DNA of 64,000 nt from Amycolatopsis acidicola (GTDB taxonomy: Bacteria > Actinomycetota > Actinomycetes > Mycobacteriales > Pseudonocardiaceae). A model generated the notes under the pieces. That model saw only the letters and a list, made by a program, of their open reading frames with translations, made no database searches and was not told the origin of the DNA. Positions 51,957 through 60,810 of the stretch are shown here, in pieces. Location: the NCBI RefSeq assembly GCF_007713735.2, contig NZ_VMNW02000013.1, forward strand, positions 80,348-144,347, in the 5' to 3' direction. Made by a program: the position numbers and the translations under genes. Positions within the stretch are counted from its first letter, which is position 1, and every line of letters begins with the position of its first letter.

Positions 51957-53177
51957 TTACTTTCCCGACGTGGCGCGGAAAAGCTGCGTCCGCCCGGCAC
52001 CCAGCGGACGCACCCGCACCGCCGGGTCGGACGCCGGAAGCCACATCGACTCGCCGCGGCCCAGGGTCAGTTCCTTGCCGTCCTCGGCGCGCACGAGCAG
52101 CTCGCCCGCGGTGCACAGCAGGATCTGCGGCGACCCGGGCCGCACCAGCAACTCGTGGTCCTCCCCGGCCTCCCACTCGCACCGCGAAAGCTCGAACTCC
52201 GGCGCGTCGGTGTGGTACACCGCGCCGCACTCGCTCGGCTCGCCGGTGAGGATCGGCATGTCGCAGCACTCGAAGTCGACCACGCGCAGCAACTCGGGCA
52301 CGTCCACGTGCTTCGGGGTCAGCCCGCAGCGCAGGATGTTGTCCGAGTTCGCGAGGATCTCCACGGCCGTGCCGTGCAGGTACAGGTGCAGGTTCCCGGC
52401 GGGCAGGTAGATCGCCTCGCCCGCGCTCAGCGTCAACCTGTTCAGCAGCAATGCGGCCAGCACGCCCGCGTCCCGCGGATGCGCCTCGCCCAGTTCCAGC
52501 ACGGTCCGGCATTCGGCGTCGAACTCGCCGTGCTCCTTCACGTGCAGCACGCACGCGTCGAGCACCTCCGGCAGCAGCTCGTCGAGGCTGGCCTGCGGCA
52601 GCGTGATCCAGGTGGTGAACAGCGCGCGCATGCCATCGGAATCCGGCTGCGCGGCGAGCAGTTCGGTGTACTTCGCCAGACCGGGAGTTTCCACGGCGCG
52701 CAACAACTTCACCGTCTGCGCCGGGTCACGGAAACCCGCCAACGCGTGGAATTCGGTGAGCGCGCAGACCAGCTCCGGCTTCGCGGTCGGGTCCGGATAG
52801 TTCCGGTTCGACGCGTCACGCGGGATGCCGGCCGCTTCCTCGCGCGCGTGACCCTCCGCCGACTGCTCGGCCGAAGGGTGCGCCTGCATGGACAACGGCT
52901 CCTCGACCGCGAGGATCTTCAGCAGGAACGGAAGCCGGTTGTTCCACCGCTGGGCGGTTTCCTCGCCGAGGTGGCCGATCGGATCGCCTTCGAGGAGTTC
53001 GAGCAGCGTGCGCTCGACGCCGTCGGCACCGAGGATCCGCGACGGGTCTCCCGGGTGCGCGCCCATCCAGAGTTCGGCTTCCGGATGCGGGGCAGGCACC
53101 TCCCGGCCCTGCAGTGCCGGGATGGTGGTTCTGGACCCCCACGCGTAGGGCCGCACGGCATTGCGAAGCAGCTCCAC
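51957..53177 (-). CDS. manA: mannose-6-phosphate isomerase, class I
   Basis: A 406-residue type I PMI. The zinc ligands lie in SMQAHPS (Gln, His), KPELVCAL (Glu) and YLPAGNLHLYLHGTAVEI (His), followed by the NSDNILRCGLTPKHVD motif. It converts fructose-6-P to mannose-6-P, feeding GDP-mannose for mannosylated lipids and glycoproteins. The GTG start follows AAGGAG. First of the manA, Rv3256c-like, Trm112-like, manB, DUF3499 group seen in mycobacteria (Rv3255c-Rv3258c). Confidence 0.95.
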   Translation of the reverse strand: MELLRNAVRPYAWGSRTTIPALQGREVPAPHPEAELWMGAHPGDPSRILGADGVERTLLELLEGDPIGHLGEETAQRWNNRLPFLLKILAVEEPLSMQAHPSAEQSAEGHAREEAAGIPRDASNRNYPDPTAKPELVCALTEFHALAGFRDPAQTVKLLRAVETPGLAKYTELLAAQPDSDGMRALFTTWITLPQASLDELLPEVLDACVLHVKEHGEFDAECRTVLELGEAHPRDAGVLAALLLNRLTLSAGEAIYLPAGNLHLYLHGTAVEILANSDNILRCGLTPKHVDVPELLRVVDFECCDMPILTGEPSECGAVYHTDAPEFELSRCEWEAGEDHELLVRPGSPQILLCTAGELLVRAEDGKELTLGRGESMWLPASDPAVRVRPLGAGRTQLFRATSGK

Positions 53178-53234
53178 TGTGTTCTCAACTCCTTGGGCAC
53201 CCGTTCCCAGGGCGCTTTCCGTCTTCAGCCGGTT

Positions 53235-54332
53235 TCACGCGGTAGCGGGCGCGTACTGACCGGCTCCCCCCAGGCTGCCGGCCGCGAGTCCGAGGTAGAC
53301 CGCCGCCAGCTCGAACCGTAGCGCGAGCACCCCGGCACGAACAGGCTCGTCACCGACGATCTCGTCGCCCGGGGCGATGAGCCCCGCACCCGGAAGGGTA
53401 TTCGAGGCCTCGTATCGGGCCGCGTCCGCGGTCGGCCCGGTGTGCAGCGCGAGCAGCAGAACTCGTGGTCGAAGGCCCTGCTCGTCGAATTCCGGGTCGG
53501 CGAAGATGTCCTGCTCGCCGGAACCCGCCACGGCGGCGCGATGCAGCGCGGGCCGCGCCAGCGCCTGCCGGTAGTCGGCGGCGTCGCAAACCGTGCCCGC
53601 GTAAGCACCCAGCGCGTACGCCGCGTGCTCCGCGACCGCAACGGCCGCGGGATCGAGGCCCCACAACATCGGCACACGGTCCGCGAGGCGCAGCGCGAGC
53701 GCTTTCGCCGGGTTCGAGAACGAGTCGCGCCCGAGATGCCCGCGTTCGGCCTCCGCGTCGAGCTGGTCCGCCAGCGCCTCCACGTCGGCCACCAGCACGC
53801 CGAGCGCGTTCGCGGTGGCCAGCCCCGCGGCGAGCCCCCTCGCGAACGTCAGCTCCGGCGGGACCGGGATCCGCGGCGCGAGCAAAAGCCCCTTGCCCGC
53901 GATGGAAGCCGCGACCGGGCCCTCCTGCGGACCCGAGAGCACGACCGTCGCGCCGTAGCGGCTCGCGCGCTCGATGCCCGCGGCCAGCTCCCGGTCGGCC
54001 GGGTCGTCGGTGTGCGCGAACACCACGTCCAGCGCGCCGATCCAGCTCGGCACCGCGTCGGTGACCACGACCGGCACCGGGCAAGACGGCATCAGCAACG
54101 CGGCGAGCAGCTTGGTCAGTGCGCGGCCGACGCCCGGCCGCACGACCAGCACCAGCGCACGCGGGCGGCCGAGGTCGAGCCGGTCGGCGAGTTCGATCTC
54201 GGCCGCGATCTCGGTGGTGGACCGGACCTGCGCACCGGCCATCGCCGCGGCGCGCAGGAGACCGGACGTATCCGCCTCCGCGAGCCGCGCCGGATCGTCG
54301 AGCAGGGTGTCGTCAAGCACCGCTGGTGTCAC
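53235..54332 (-). CDS. SIS-domain protein (Rv3256c/TobH-like)
   Basis: A 365-residue protein resembling bacterial bifunctional phosphoglucose/phosphomannose isomerase-like proteins, with a SIS-like N-terminal half (RPRALVLVVRPGVGRALTKLLAALL, PVPVVVTDAVPSWIGALDVVFAHTDDPADRELA) and a helical C-terminal half. Key isomerase residues are not obvious, so enzymatic function is uncertain. The GTG start overlaps the Trm112-like gene by 20 bp. Its place between manA and manB implies a role in mannose metabolism. Confidence 0.8.
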   Translation of the reverse strand: MTPAVLDDTLLDDPARLAEADTSGLLRAAAMAGAQVRSTTEIAAEIELADRLDLGRPRALVLVVRPGVGRALTKLLAALLMPSCPVPVVVTDAVPSWIGALDVVFAHTDDPADRELAAGIERASRYGATVVLSGPQEGPVAASIAGKGLLLAPRIPVPPELTFARGLAAGLATANALGVLVADVEALADQLDAEAERGHLGRDSFSNPAKALALRLADRVPMLWGLDPAAVAVAEHAAYALGAYAGTVCDAADYRQALARPALHRAAVAGSGEQDIFADPEFDEQGLRPRVLLLALHTGPTADAARYEASNTLPGAGLIAPGDEIVGDEPVRAGVLALRFELAAVYLGLAAGSLGGAGQYAPATA

Positions 54333-54525
54333 CGGAGTCCGGCCCCGTCGCCTCGTCGAGCAGCAGTACCGGGATGCCGTCCCGCACCGGGAAACTGCGC
54401 CCGCAGAAGGTGCACGTCAACGCCTCGGCCTCCGGATCGGCCGGGGTGCCGGGACGCAGCGGGGCGTGGTCGGGTGACGGGCACGCGAGAATCTCCAGCA
54501 GCTGAGCATCAAGCGCGAGGGCCAT
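54313..54525 (-). CDS. Trm112-like zinc protein
   Basis: A 70-residue Trm112 family protein: ILACPSPDHAPL and LTCTFCGRSFPVRDGIPVLLLDEA. It lacks the first Cys pair of the full zinc site (CPSPDH instead of CPxC) but keeps CTFC. Relatives act as methyltransferase partners or small stabilising subunits. The ATG follows AAGGAGAAAG. It lies between manB and the SIS gene, all on the minus strand. Confidence 0.85.
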   Translation of the reverse strand: MALALDAQLLEILACPSPDHAPLRPGTPADPEAEALTCTFCGRSFPVRDGIPVLLLDEATGPDSGDTSGA

Positions 54526-54553
54526 GCTTTCTCCTTACCACGCCGTCTGGTTG

Positions 54554-55909
54554 TCAACCACGGACGATCGCCAGCACTTCCTCGGTCAGCGCGCGCACCG
54601 CTTCGTCGGTCGGCGCTTCGACGTTGAGCCGCAGCAGCGGTTCGGTGTTGGACGGGCGCAGGTTGAACCAGGAGCCGTCGCCCAGCTCCACGGTGAGCCC
54701 GTCCAGCTCGTCGACGGTGACGCCGGTGCGCTTGCCGAACGCGTCCTTGACCGCCATCTGCCTGGCCACCTGGTCGTCGACCGTGGAGTTGACCTCGCCC
54801 GACGCGGCGTAGCGCTTGAACTCGGCGGTGAGCGCGGACAGCGGACCGTCCTGCTCGCCGAGCGCGGCCAGCACGTGCAGCGCGGCCAGCATTCCGGTGT
54901 CCGCGCGCCAGAAGTCGCGGAAGTAGTAGTGCGCGGAGTGCTCGCCACCGAAGATCGCGCCGGTGCGGGCCATCTCCTCCTTGATGAACGAGTGCCCGAC
55001 GCGGGTGCGCACCGGCTTGCCGCCGCGCTCGGTCACGATCTCCGGCACCGCGTGCGAGGTGATCAGGTTGTGGATGATCGTGGCGCCCGGCTCCTTGGCC
55101 AGCTCGCGGGTGGCGACCAGCGCGGTGATCGCGCTCGGGGACACCGGGTCACCGTTCTCGTCCACGACGAAGCAGCGGTCGGCGTCGCCGTCGAAGGCCA
55201 GGCCCGCGTCCGCGCCCACTTCGCGCACCTTCGCCTGCAGGTCCACCAGGTTCTTGGGGTCCAGCGGGTTGGCCTCGTGGTTGGGGAAGCTGCCGTCGAG
55301 CTCGAAGTACATCGGCACGAGGTCGATCGGCAGGCCGTCGAACACCGTCGGCACCGTGTGCCCGCCCATGCCGTTGCCCGCGTCGACCACGATCTTCAGC
55401 CTGCGGATGCCGGACAGGTCGACCAGGTCGCGCAGGTACGCCGCGTAGTCGGCGAGCACGTCGCGGTGACTCACCGAGCCGGCCTGCCCCTCGAAGGCGG
55501 GCACGCCCTGCTCGACGGTGTCGCGGATTTCGGCGAGGCCGGAGTCCTGGCCGACGGGGGCGGCTCCGGCGCGGCACATCTTGATGCCGTTGTACTTGGC
55601 CGGGTTGTGGCTGGCCGTGAACATCGCGCCGGGCAGGTTCAGCGAGCCGGAGGCGAAGTAGAGCTGGTCGGTGCTGGCGAGGCCGATGGACACCACGTCG
55701 AGGCCCTGCGAGGTCACGCCCTCGGCGAACGCTTCGGCCAGTCCGGGCGAGGATTCGCGCATGTCGTGGCCGATCACCACCGACGGGGACTCCGGCTTGA
55801 TCAGCAGCGCGAACGCGGCCCCGAAATCGCGGACGAGCGCGGCGTCCAGCTGTTCGCCGACCACACCCCGGATGTCATAGGCCTTCACGATGCCCGACAG
55901 GTCTGACAC
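54554..55909 (-). CDS. manB: phosphomannomutase/phosphoglucomutase
   Basis: A 451-residue alpha-D-phosphohexomutase: an early KAYDIRGVVGEQL, the catalytic phospho-Ser loop MFTASHNPAKYNGIK, the Mg loop AFDGDADRCFVVDE, the sugar loop GGEHSAHYYF and the phosphate-binding RPSNTEPLLRLNVEA. It interconverts mannose-6-P and mannose-1-P (and glucose forms). The GTG at 55909 follows GGGAGAGG. Orthologous to Rv3257c. Confidence 0.96.
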   Translation of the reverse strand: MSDLSGIVKAYDIRGVVGEQLDAALVRDFGAAFALLIKPESPSVVIGHDMRESSPGLAEAFAEGVTSQGLDVVSIGLASTDQLYFASGSLNLPGAMFTASHNPAKYNGIKMCRAGAAPVGQDSGLAEIRDTVEQGVPAFEGQAGSVSHRDVLADYAAYLRDLVDLSGIRRLKIVVDAGNGMGGHTVPTVFDGLPIDLVPMYFELDGSFPNHEANPLDPKNLVDLQAKVREVGADAGLAFDGDADRCFVVDENGDPVSPSAITALVATRELAKEPGATIIHNLITSHAVPEIVTERGGKPVRTRVGHSFIKEEMARTGAIFGGEHSAHYYFRDFWRADTGMLAALHVLAALGEQDGPLSALTAEFKRYAASGEVNSTVDDQVARQMAVKDAFGKRTGVTVDELDGLTVELGDGSWFNLRPSNTEPLLRLNVEAPTDEAVRALTEEVLAIVRG

Positions 55910-55966
55910 GTGCCTCTCCCCGACTTCCTCGACAGCTATCGATGCCGGAAAGCGTACCGGGGTCGG

Positions 55967-56323
55967 CTATGAGATCGGATCCGGCAGCACCCGCAGGTGC
56001 CCGCGCCGCCCGGACGGCCCGTCCGGCTCCGGCGGAGCGGCGGCGCGGTCCGTCCGGCCCGCCTCGCGGACGGCTTCGGCGAGCGCGGTGAGCTCGTCGT
56101 CGGAGCGGTCCGGAGCCGCGAAAGCGCCCTCGTGCCGCACGACCTCCCAGCCCTTGGGCACGGTCAGCCGGAGCGCGTGCTCTTCGCACAGGTCGTAGGA
56201 ATGCGGCTCGGACGCCGTCGCGAGGGGACCGACCACCGCGGTCGAATCGCTGTAGGCGTAGGTCAGCGTGGCGACCGCGGGTTGCAGGCACCCCGTCCGC
56301 GAACACTTTCGTACGCTCGACAC
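55967..56323 (-). CDS. DUF3499 protein (Rv3258c-like)
   Basis: A 118-residue actinobacterial protein: KCSRTGCLQPAVATLTYAYSDSTAVVGPLA, then PHSYDLCEEHALRLTVPKGWEVVRHE and a C-terminal RRGHLRVLPDP. Three Cys and a His form an apparent zinc finger. The function is unknown. TATCGT at 56331-56336 is seven bases before the GTG at 56323, fitting a leaderless start; longer frames upstream look non-coding. Divergent from the Rv3259-like gene. Confidence 0.85.
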   Translation of the reverse strand: MSSVRKCSRTGCLQPAVATLTYAYSDSTAVVGPLATASEPHSYDLCEEHALRLTVPKGWEVVRHEGAFAAPDRSDDELTALAEAVREAGRTDRAAAPPEPDGPSGRRGHLRVLPDPIS

Positions 56324-56396
56324 GCCTCGGACGATAGCGCCTTCCACCGGCAACGGTGCGCAGGCACACCGCAATGGGGCGCGTAACCTTCCTCCT

Positions 56397-56864
56397 GTGT
56401 CTACGGCTCGCAGTGCACGACAACAGCGGCGCATCCGGCGCGACCGCCATGGCCGGGGGCTACGCGGACCGCTGTACCCGGCCTCGTTGCCGGCCGCGGC
56501 CAGCCGCGCCGAGAAGTTCGACCAGCTGGTGCTCGACGCTCTCGAACCGATCGAGGCCCGCTGGCGCGATCAGCTGACGAAGCTGGACGTCGCGGTGGAC
56601 GAGGTGCCCGAGGTACGCGGACCGAGCCATTCGCTCCAGGCGGAGGGCGTGCTGCACGACGGCGCCGTCCCGTTGTCGCGCCTGGTCCCGGCGGGTGTGG
56701 ACCGCAGCGGAATGCCCACCAGGGCACGGATCGTGCTCTACCGGCGGCCGCTCGAAGCCCGCGCGAAGGACCCGGCCGAGCTGGGCGAACTCGTGCACGA
56801 CGTCCTCGTCGAGCAGGTCGCCGGCTACCTCGGTGTGGAACCGGACGTCATCGAAGGCGACTAG
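56397..56864 (+). CDS. Rv3259-like metallopeptidase-family protein with degenerate site
   Basis: A 155-residue protein of the zincin-type family seen next to whiB2 in actinobacteria: KFDQLVLDALEPIEARW, VEVPEV-type strand, PTRARIVLYRRPLE and ELVHDVLVEQVAGYLGV. The usual HExxH reads VEQVA here, so zinc peptidase activity is probably lost. TAACCT at 56384-56389 ends seven bases before the GTG at 56397 (leaderless). The 3' end overlaps the convergent membrane gene by 17 bp. Confidence 0.82.
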   Translation: MSTARSARQQRRIRRDRHGRGLRGPLYPASLPAAASRAEKFDQLVLDALEPIEARWRDQLTKLDVAVDEVPEVRGPSHSLQAEGVLHDGAVPLSRLVPAGVDRSGMPTRARIVLYRRPLEARAKDPAELGELVHDVLVEQVAGYLGVEPDVIEGD

Positions 56865-58773
56865 GGCCCGGGACCGAGGTCAGCGCCGCGAACAGCACCG
56901 CGGCTACCTGCACCAGCAAGAGCACGTCACGCAGGGTCGAGGGATGCTCCACGAGCACGTCCGACTGCGCTGTCGGCACCGAGACGGCCACCTGGTGGCC
57001 CCACGCGGGCACGATCGGCGCCGGTTTCCCGTCGACGGTCGCCTGCCAGCCTGCTTCCTGTTCGGCGGAGAGCACGAGCAGCCGGCCCGCCATGCCTTCG
57101 GAAACCCGCACGTGCACGTCGGGCAGCGTCGCGTCGACCGGGCTGACGCCCGCGGTGCTCGACGGCGCCGAAGACGTGACGGCCTGCTTGGCCACGGTCG
57201 GCGGCACGAGCACCGCCTGCCCGGACGGCGCGAGCAGCCGGAGCACGGCCCGCCCGTCCGCGGTGGGCTGAGCCGCGACGGCGAGATCCGGCGCCAGCGC
57301 GACGACCGTCGACGCCTGTTCTCCTTGTGGCAGCACCACGAACAGCGCGCCCGACGCGGCAGCCCCCGACAGCGCGGCACGAGTCGCGCCACTGGACGGT
57401 TGCAGGAAAGCGTTCTGCCACGACAACAATCGCGCGGGAGTGCTCGGAGTCAGCGCCAGCTGGTCGTCGCCGTACTGCGGCAGCGCGCCGCTCGTCTGCT
57501 TCGTGACCTCGTCGCCGGAACCGACGACCACGACCGACCGGCCGGTGCGGGCGAGTTCGTCGGCCTGCGTCGCCGCCAGCTTGTCTCCTCCGCCGGAGTG
57601 CAACGGCCCGCCACGACCGGCGATGACCGCGCCCGTGCCGAGCGCCGCGATGAGCAGCACGCCCACGACGGCCGCGAGCTTCGGCAGCAGCGAGCCGCCG
57701 GCCGGGGCCTGCGAAGCGGACAGCACGATCCACAGCAACCCAGCGCTGATCACGAGCAGCGGCACACCGGTGAACCCGGTCGCCGTGCCGGTGCCCTGCA
57801 ACGGAGCCACCGGCACCAGCAATACGATCACCAGCCCGAGCACGCCGAGCACCAGCACCCCGAGGCCGGGGCTGAGCAACGCGCGCGGGCGCATCACCAC
57901 CGCCGCGAGCGCCACGACGATCACGAGCACGCCGATCGGCCAGGCGCCCACACCGCCGGGGTCCAGCCCCGCGAGATCGGCCGCCGCCGGAGCGGCGCCC
58001 GGGCCGCTGAGCCCGTGCAGGAACAACGCCGGCTCGTTGACCAGGACCGTCGGCCAAGGAAGCAGCAATGCCAGCGGCAGCAGCACGACGATGCCGACCG
58101 AACCGATCCGCCGCAGCAGCCCGTCGACCGGCGGCAACACCACGAACCCCGCGACCAGACCGAGCAACGCGAGCCCGTGCGCCAGCGGGGAAAACGCGCC
58201 GAGCAGCGCGACACCGACCGCGCACCAAGAAGAAGCGTGCAGCCACCGGCGCCCGGTACGAGCGAGCAGCGCCGCGATGCCGGAAATCACCAGTGGCAAC
58301 AAGATGTGCACGGCGACGACGTCGAACCGGCCCTGTGCCACGGAAGCCGTGGCCGCGGGCAACAGGCCGTAGCCCGCGGAGACCGCGGCACGCACCCAGC
58401 GTGACACCGGAAGACGCCGCGTGGCCGCGTAAGCGGACAGGCCCGCGAAGGCCGCATCACCGATCAAGAGGATCGCGACGAGCGCGGCCGGGCCGCCGAT
58501 CGGCGTGAAGATCGCCCCCACGATGCCAAGCACCGCAAGGGAAGCCGGGGCGGCGCTGGCTGTGCCGCCACCGACGGGATGCCATCCCGCGAGGTACATC
58601 GACCACATCCGGCCGAGGTCGCCCACCGGCAGCAGGCGACCCCCCGCGAGGTCGAGACCGAGCCGACTTCCGTTGAGTACCAAGCCGATCGCGGCCAGTA
58701 CCACGAAAAGCACCACCGGAGGCGCACTTCTCCGGACGAAGGGCACGCGGCCCTCCGGCTCCTGCTCGACCAA
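56848..58773 (-). CDS. membrane protein resembling the C-terminal part of a large GT2 glycosyltransferase
   Basis: A 641-residue protein with 12-13 predicted spans (residues 20-390) and an extracytoplasmic C-terminal domain rich in Ala/Val, ending with one more span. In many actinomycetes the gene beside whiB2 encodes an approximately 1100-residue protein with an N-terminal GT2 domain followed by a region of this type. Here no glycosyltransferase domain is present. The TTG at 58773 has CTGGAGAT upstream, so the short form appears genuine rather than a simple broken gene. The function is unknown. Confidence 0.7.
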   Translation of the reverse strand: MVEQEPEGRVPFVRRSAPPVVLFVVLAAIGLVLNGSRLGLDLAGGRLLPVGDLGRMWSMYLAGWHPVGGGTASAAPASLAVLGIVGAIFTPIGGPAALVAILLIGDAAFAGLSAYAATRRLPVSRWVRAAVSAGYGLLPAATASVAQGRFDVVAVHILLPLVISGIAALLARTGRRWLHASSWCAVGVALLGAFSPLAHGLALLGLVAGFVVLPPVDGLLRRIGSVGIVVLLPLALLLPWPTVLVNEPALFLHGLSGPGAAPAAADLAGLDPGGVGAWPIGVLVIVVALAAVVMRPRALLSPGLGVLVLGVLGLVIVLLVPVAPLQGTGTATGFTGVPLLVISAGLLWIVLSASQAPAGGSLLPKLAAVVGVLLIAALGTGAVIAGRGGPLHSGGGDKLAATQADELARTGRSVVVVGSGDEVTKQTSGALPQYGDDQLALTPSTPARLLSWQNAFLQPSSGATRAALSGAAASGALFVVLPQGEQASTVVALAPDLAVAAQPTADGRAVLRLLAPSGQAVLVPPTVAKQAVTSSAPSSTAGVSPVDATLPDVHVRVSEGMAGRLLVLSAEQEAGWQATVDGKPAPIVPAWGHQVAVSVPTAQSDVLVEHPSTLRDVLLLVQVAAVLFAALTSVPGPSRLR

Positions 58774-58784
58774 GACGATCTCCA

Positions 58785-58816
58785 GTACTTTTCCGCGGTT
58801 TGCTGCGGAAAAGTAC
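58785..58816 (-). terminator. hairpin just after whiB2
   Basis: GTACTTTTCCGC (58785-58796) and GCGGAAAAGTAC (58805-58816): perfect 12-base arms with an eight-base loop, beginning two bases after the whiB2 stop and ending just before the ribosome site of the next gene. No T run follows, so it may attenuate read-through or be a protein-binding site rather than a full terminator. Confidence 0.55.
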
Positions 58817-58817
58817 C

Positions 58818-59102
58818 TTAGACCGCGCGCTTCTTGAGCTTGCGACGCTCCCGTTCGGACAGTCCGCCCCAGATGCCGAAGCGTTCGTCATGGGCCAGGG
58901 CGTACTCGAGGCACTCGCCCTTCACTTCACAGCCCTGACAGATCCGCTTGGCCTCGCGGGTGGATCCGCCCTTCTCCGGGAAGAACGCCTCCGGATCGGT
59001 CTGCGCGCACAGCGCGCGGTCCTGCCACTCCGGTGGCTCCTCGGGGTCGAAGAGGTCGGTGAACTCGCCCAGCTCCGTCTCCGGGCTCGCTCCCCAATCC
59101 AC
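58818..59102 (-). CDS. whiB2: WhiB2/WhmD-type regulator
   Basis: A 94-residue WhiB protein with PEWQDRALCAQTDPEAFFPEKGGSTREAKRICQGCEVKGECLEYALAHDERFGIWGGLSERERRKLKKRAV. The cluster Cys are at 32, 55, 58 and 64; the GIWGG turn and basic tail are intact. It controls septation with WhiA-type partners in related bacteria. The GTG at 59102 has GGGGGAAAG just upstream; longer in-frame starts at 59165 and others are possible. Confidence 0.95.
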   Translation of the reverse strand: MDWGASPETELGEFTDLFDPEEPPEWQDRALCAQTDPEAFFPEKGGSTREAKRICQGCEVKGECLEYALAHDERFGIWGGLSERERRKLKKRAV

Positions 59103-59344
59103 GACTTTCCCCCATTCCCTTCCATCTGCTTCCAACCGCACTTCCGCCTCCTCTGCTTCCACGCACTCCCCAGGCTGGCGGTGTTGAAGCCGCACCCGAC
59201 GCCCCCTTCCAGCGACGAATGACAGCAATGTGATTACACCCGTGTAGTGCGGCCAGGTCAAGCCGAGTACCGAGTTTGGGGGACCCTCGTGCCCGTTCGC
59301 GCAAGGGGACACGCCGACAACGAACCGGGCGGATACGACAGACT

Positions 59345-60130
59345 GTGCTTGTGCAGAGATCAGCGGTCCGTCCAAGCCCTGTGTTCTACGGCATCCTCGC
59401 GCTCACCGTCGTGGGCGGGGTGCTGGCCGCCTTCGGTGATGGCGATTCGATCGTCAGCTCCAGCAGTGACCCCATGGTGGTGGGCGGGATCTTCCTGCTC
59501 GTGGTCGCCGGCTGGGCGCTGTCGCTGACGCTTCACGAGTTCGGCCACGCCTTCCTCGCGTTCAAGGGCGGGGACCATTCGGTGGTGGGCAAGGGCTATC
59601 TGACGATGGATGTCCGGCACTACACCGACCCCGTGCTCTCGCTCGTGCTGCCGTTGATCCTGCTGGCGATCGGCGGCATCCCGCTGCCCGGTGGCGCGGT
59701 GTGGATCAACCGGTGGGCGCTGAAGTCGCGCGCCGCCTCGTCGTGGGTCTCGCTCGCCGGGCCGGCGGCGAACCTCATCATCGGCGTGCTGCTGAGCTTC
59801 GCGGTGGCCTACATCCCGATGGCCGACGGGCTCGCCTACGGCCTTTCCTACCTGGCGCTGCTGCAGATCCTGACCTTCGTGCTGAACATCCTGCCGGTGC
59901 CGGGGCTCGACGGGTTCGGGATCATCGAGCCGTATCTCTCGCCGCAGTCACGGGAGTTCGCGGCGAAGGTCCGGCCGTGGGCGCCGCTGGCGCTGTTCGC
60001 GCTGCTGTTCGCGGTTTCGGCGGTGTCGAACCTGTTCTGGCAGATCGCGGGCTTCGTGTTCCGGGTGATCGGCGGCAACGAGTTCTACGCGCTGGTGGGT
60101 CAGTACGCCTTCATGTTCTGGAAGCACTGA
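59345..60130 (+). CDS. site-2 protease family membrane metalloprotease
   Basis: A 261-residue protein with about six spans. The zinc site is TLHEFGHAFLA (HExxH) near residue 65, and the third ligand motif is NILPVPGLDGFGI. Small M50 proteases of this kind clip membrane-bound regulators; the substrate is unknown. Starts at GTG 59345 or 59351 are both possible, neither with a clear ribosome site. Divergent from whiB2; overlaps the convergent gene at its end by 20 bp. Confidence 0.88.
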   Translation: MLVQRSAVRPSPVFYGILALTVVGGVLAAFGDGDSIVSSSSDPMVVGGIFLLVVAGWALSLTLHEFGHAFLAFKGGDHSVVGKGYLTMDVRHYTDPVLSLVLPLILLAIGGIPLPGGAVWINRWALKSRAASSWVSLAGPAANLIIGVLLSFAVAYIPMADGLAYGLSYLALLQILTFVLNILPVPGLDGFGIIEPYLSPQSREFAAKVRPWAPLALFALLFAVSAVSNLFWQIAGFVFRVIGGNEFYALVGQYAFMFWKH

Positions 60131-60809
60131 GCCAGCGCGTGCTGCGCTTGGCCACGCGTTTGAGGCCGTTGCGCTCGCCGAGGTAGTCGCCCGCCATTCC
60201 GACGACGGGCAGCGCCCCGACCATGCGGTGGAAGAACCGGCCGTGCGGCCGCTTGTCGAGCTCGCCGGAGATGGCCAGCAGCGAGCGGCCCATCCGCCAG
60301 AGCGCGCCGGCGGCCGCCTTGAGCGAGATGCGTTTGGTGCGCTCGGCCGGTTCGGAGAACTCGCCCGCGAGCTTCTCGGCCTCGGTGTCCTCGTCGTCCT
60401 GCACGCCCGCGGCGAGCGAAGGGTCGATCTCGCGGCCGAAGAGCACCCAGGCGATGAGCCGGACGCGCTCGCCGATGTCGTCGACGCCGTGCTCGTCCGC
60501 GATCGCGCACAGCAGAACACCTTGCGCGCTGGCGCCGATCGCGTCCTGCACCGGGAGCCGGTCGGCCAGCGCGCCGCCGATCCCGGGGATCGCCGTCACC
60601 AGCGCGGTGAGCCTGCCGACGCGGTTGATCCACCACCGCGTGCGCTCGTCGATGGTCAGCTGCGACCACGCCGGGGTGCCCGGCAAGCGCTTTCCGGAGA
60701 GCCCGTCGAGCCTGCCGGGGGTGCGCATCGCCGTGACCACCGGACGTGCGGCACGCACGAACGGGCGCAGCACCTTCACGACGTGTCGATCGGAAATCGC
60801 CGGCGCCAC
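60111..60809 (-). CDS. conserved hypothetical protein
   Basis: A 232-residue basic protein with a hydrophobic central stretch (LTALVTAIPGIGGALADRLPVQDAIGASAQGVLLCAIA), a region of acidic residues near 140-155 and a C-terminal amphipathic helix. No family could be named with confidence. The GTG at 60809 has a strong GGAGGAAATGAC site. It starts just after the preceding minus-strand gene stop (TGACGTG), so the two form an operon with mshB. Confidence 0.7.
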   Translation of the reverse strand: MAPAISDRHVVKVLRPFVRAARPVVTAMRTPGRLDGLSGKRLPGTPAWSQLTIDERTRWWINRVGRLTALVTAIPGIGGALADRLPVQDAIGASAQGVLLCAIADEHGVDDIGERVRLIAWVLFGREIDPSLAAGVQDDEDTEAEKLAGEFSEPAERTKRISLKAAAGALWRMGRSLLAISGELDKRPHGRFFHRMVGALPVVGMAGDYLGERNGLKRVAKRSTRWLSASRT

Positions 60810-60810
60810 G

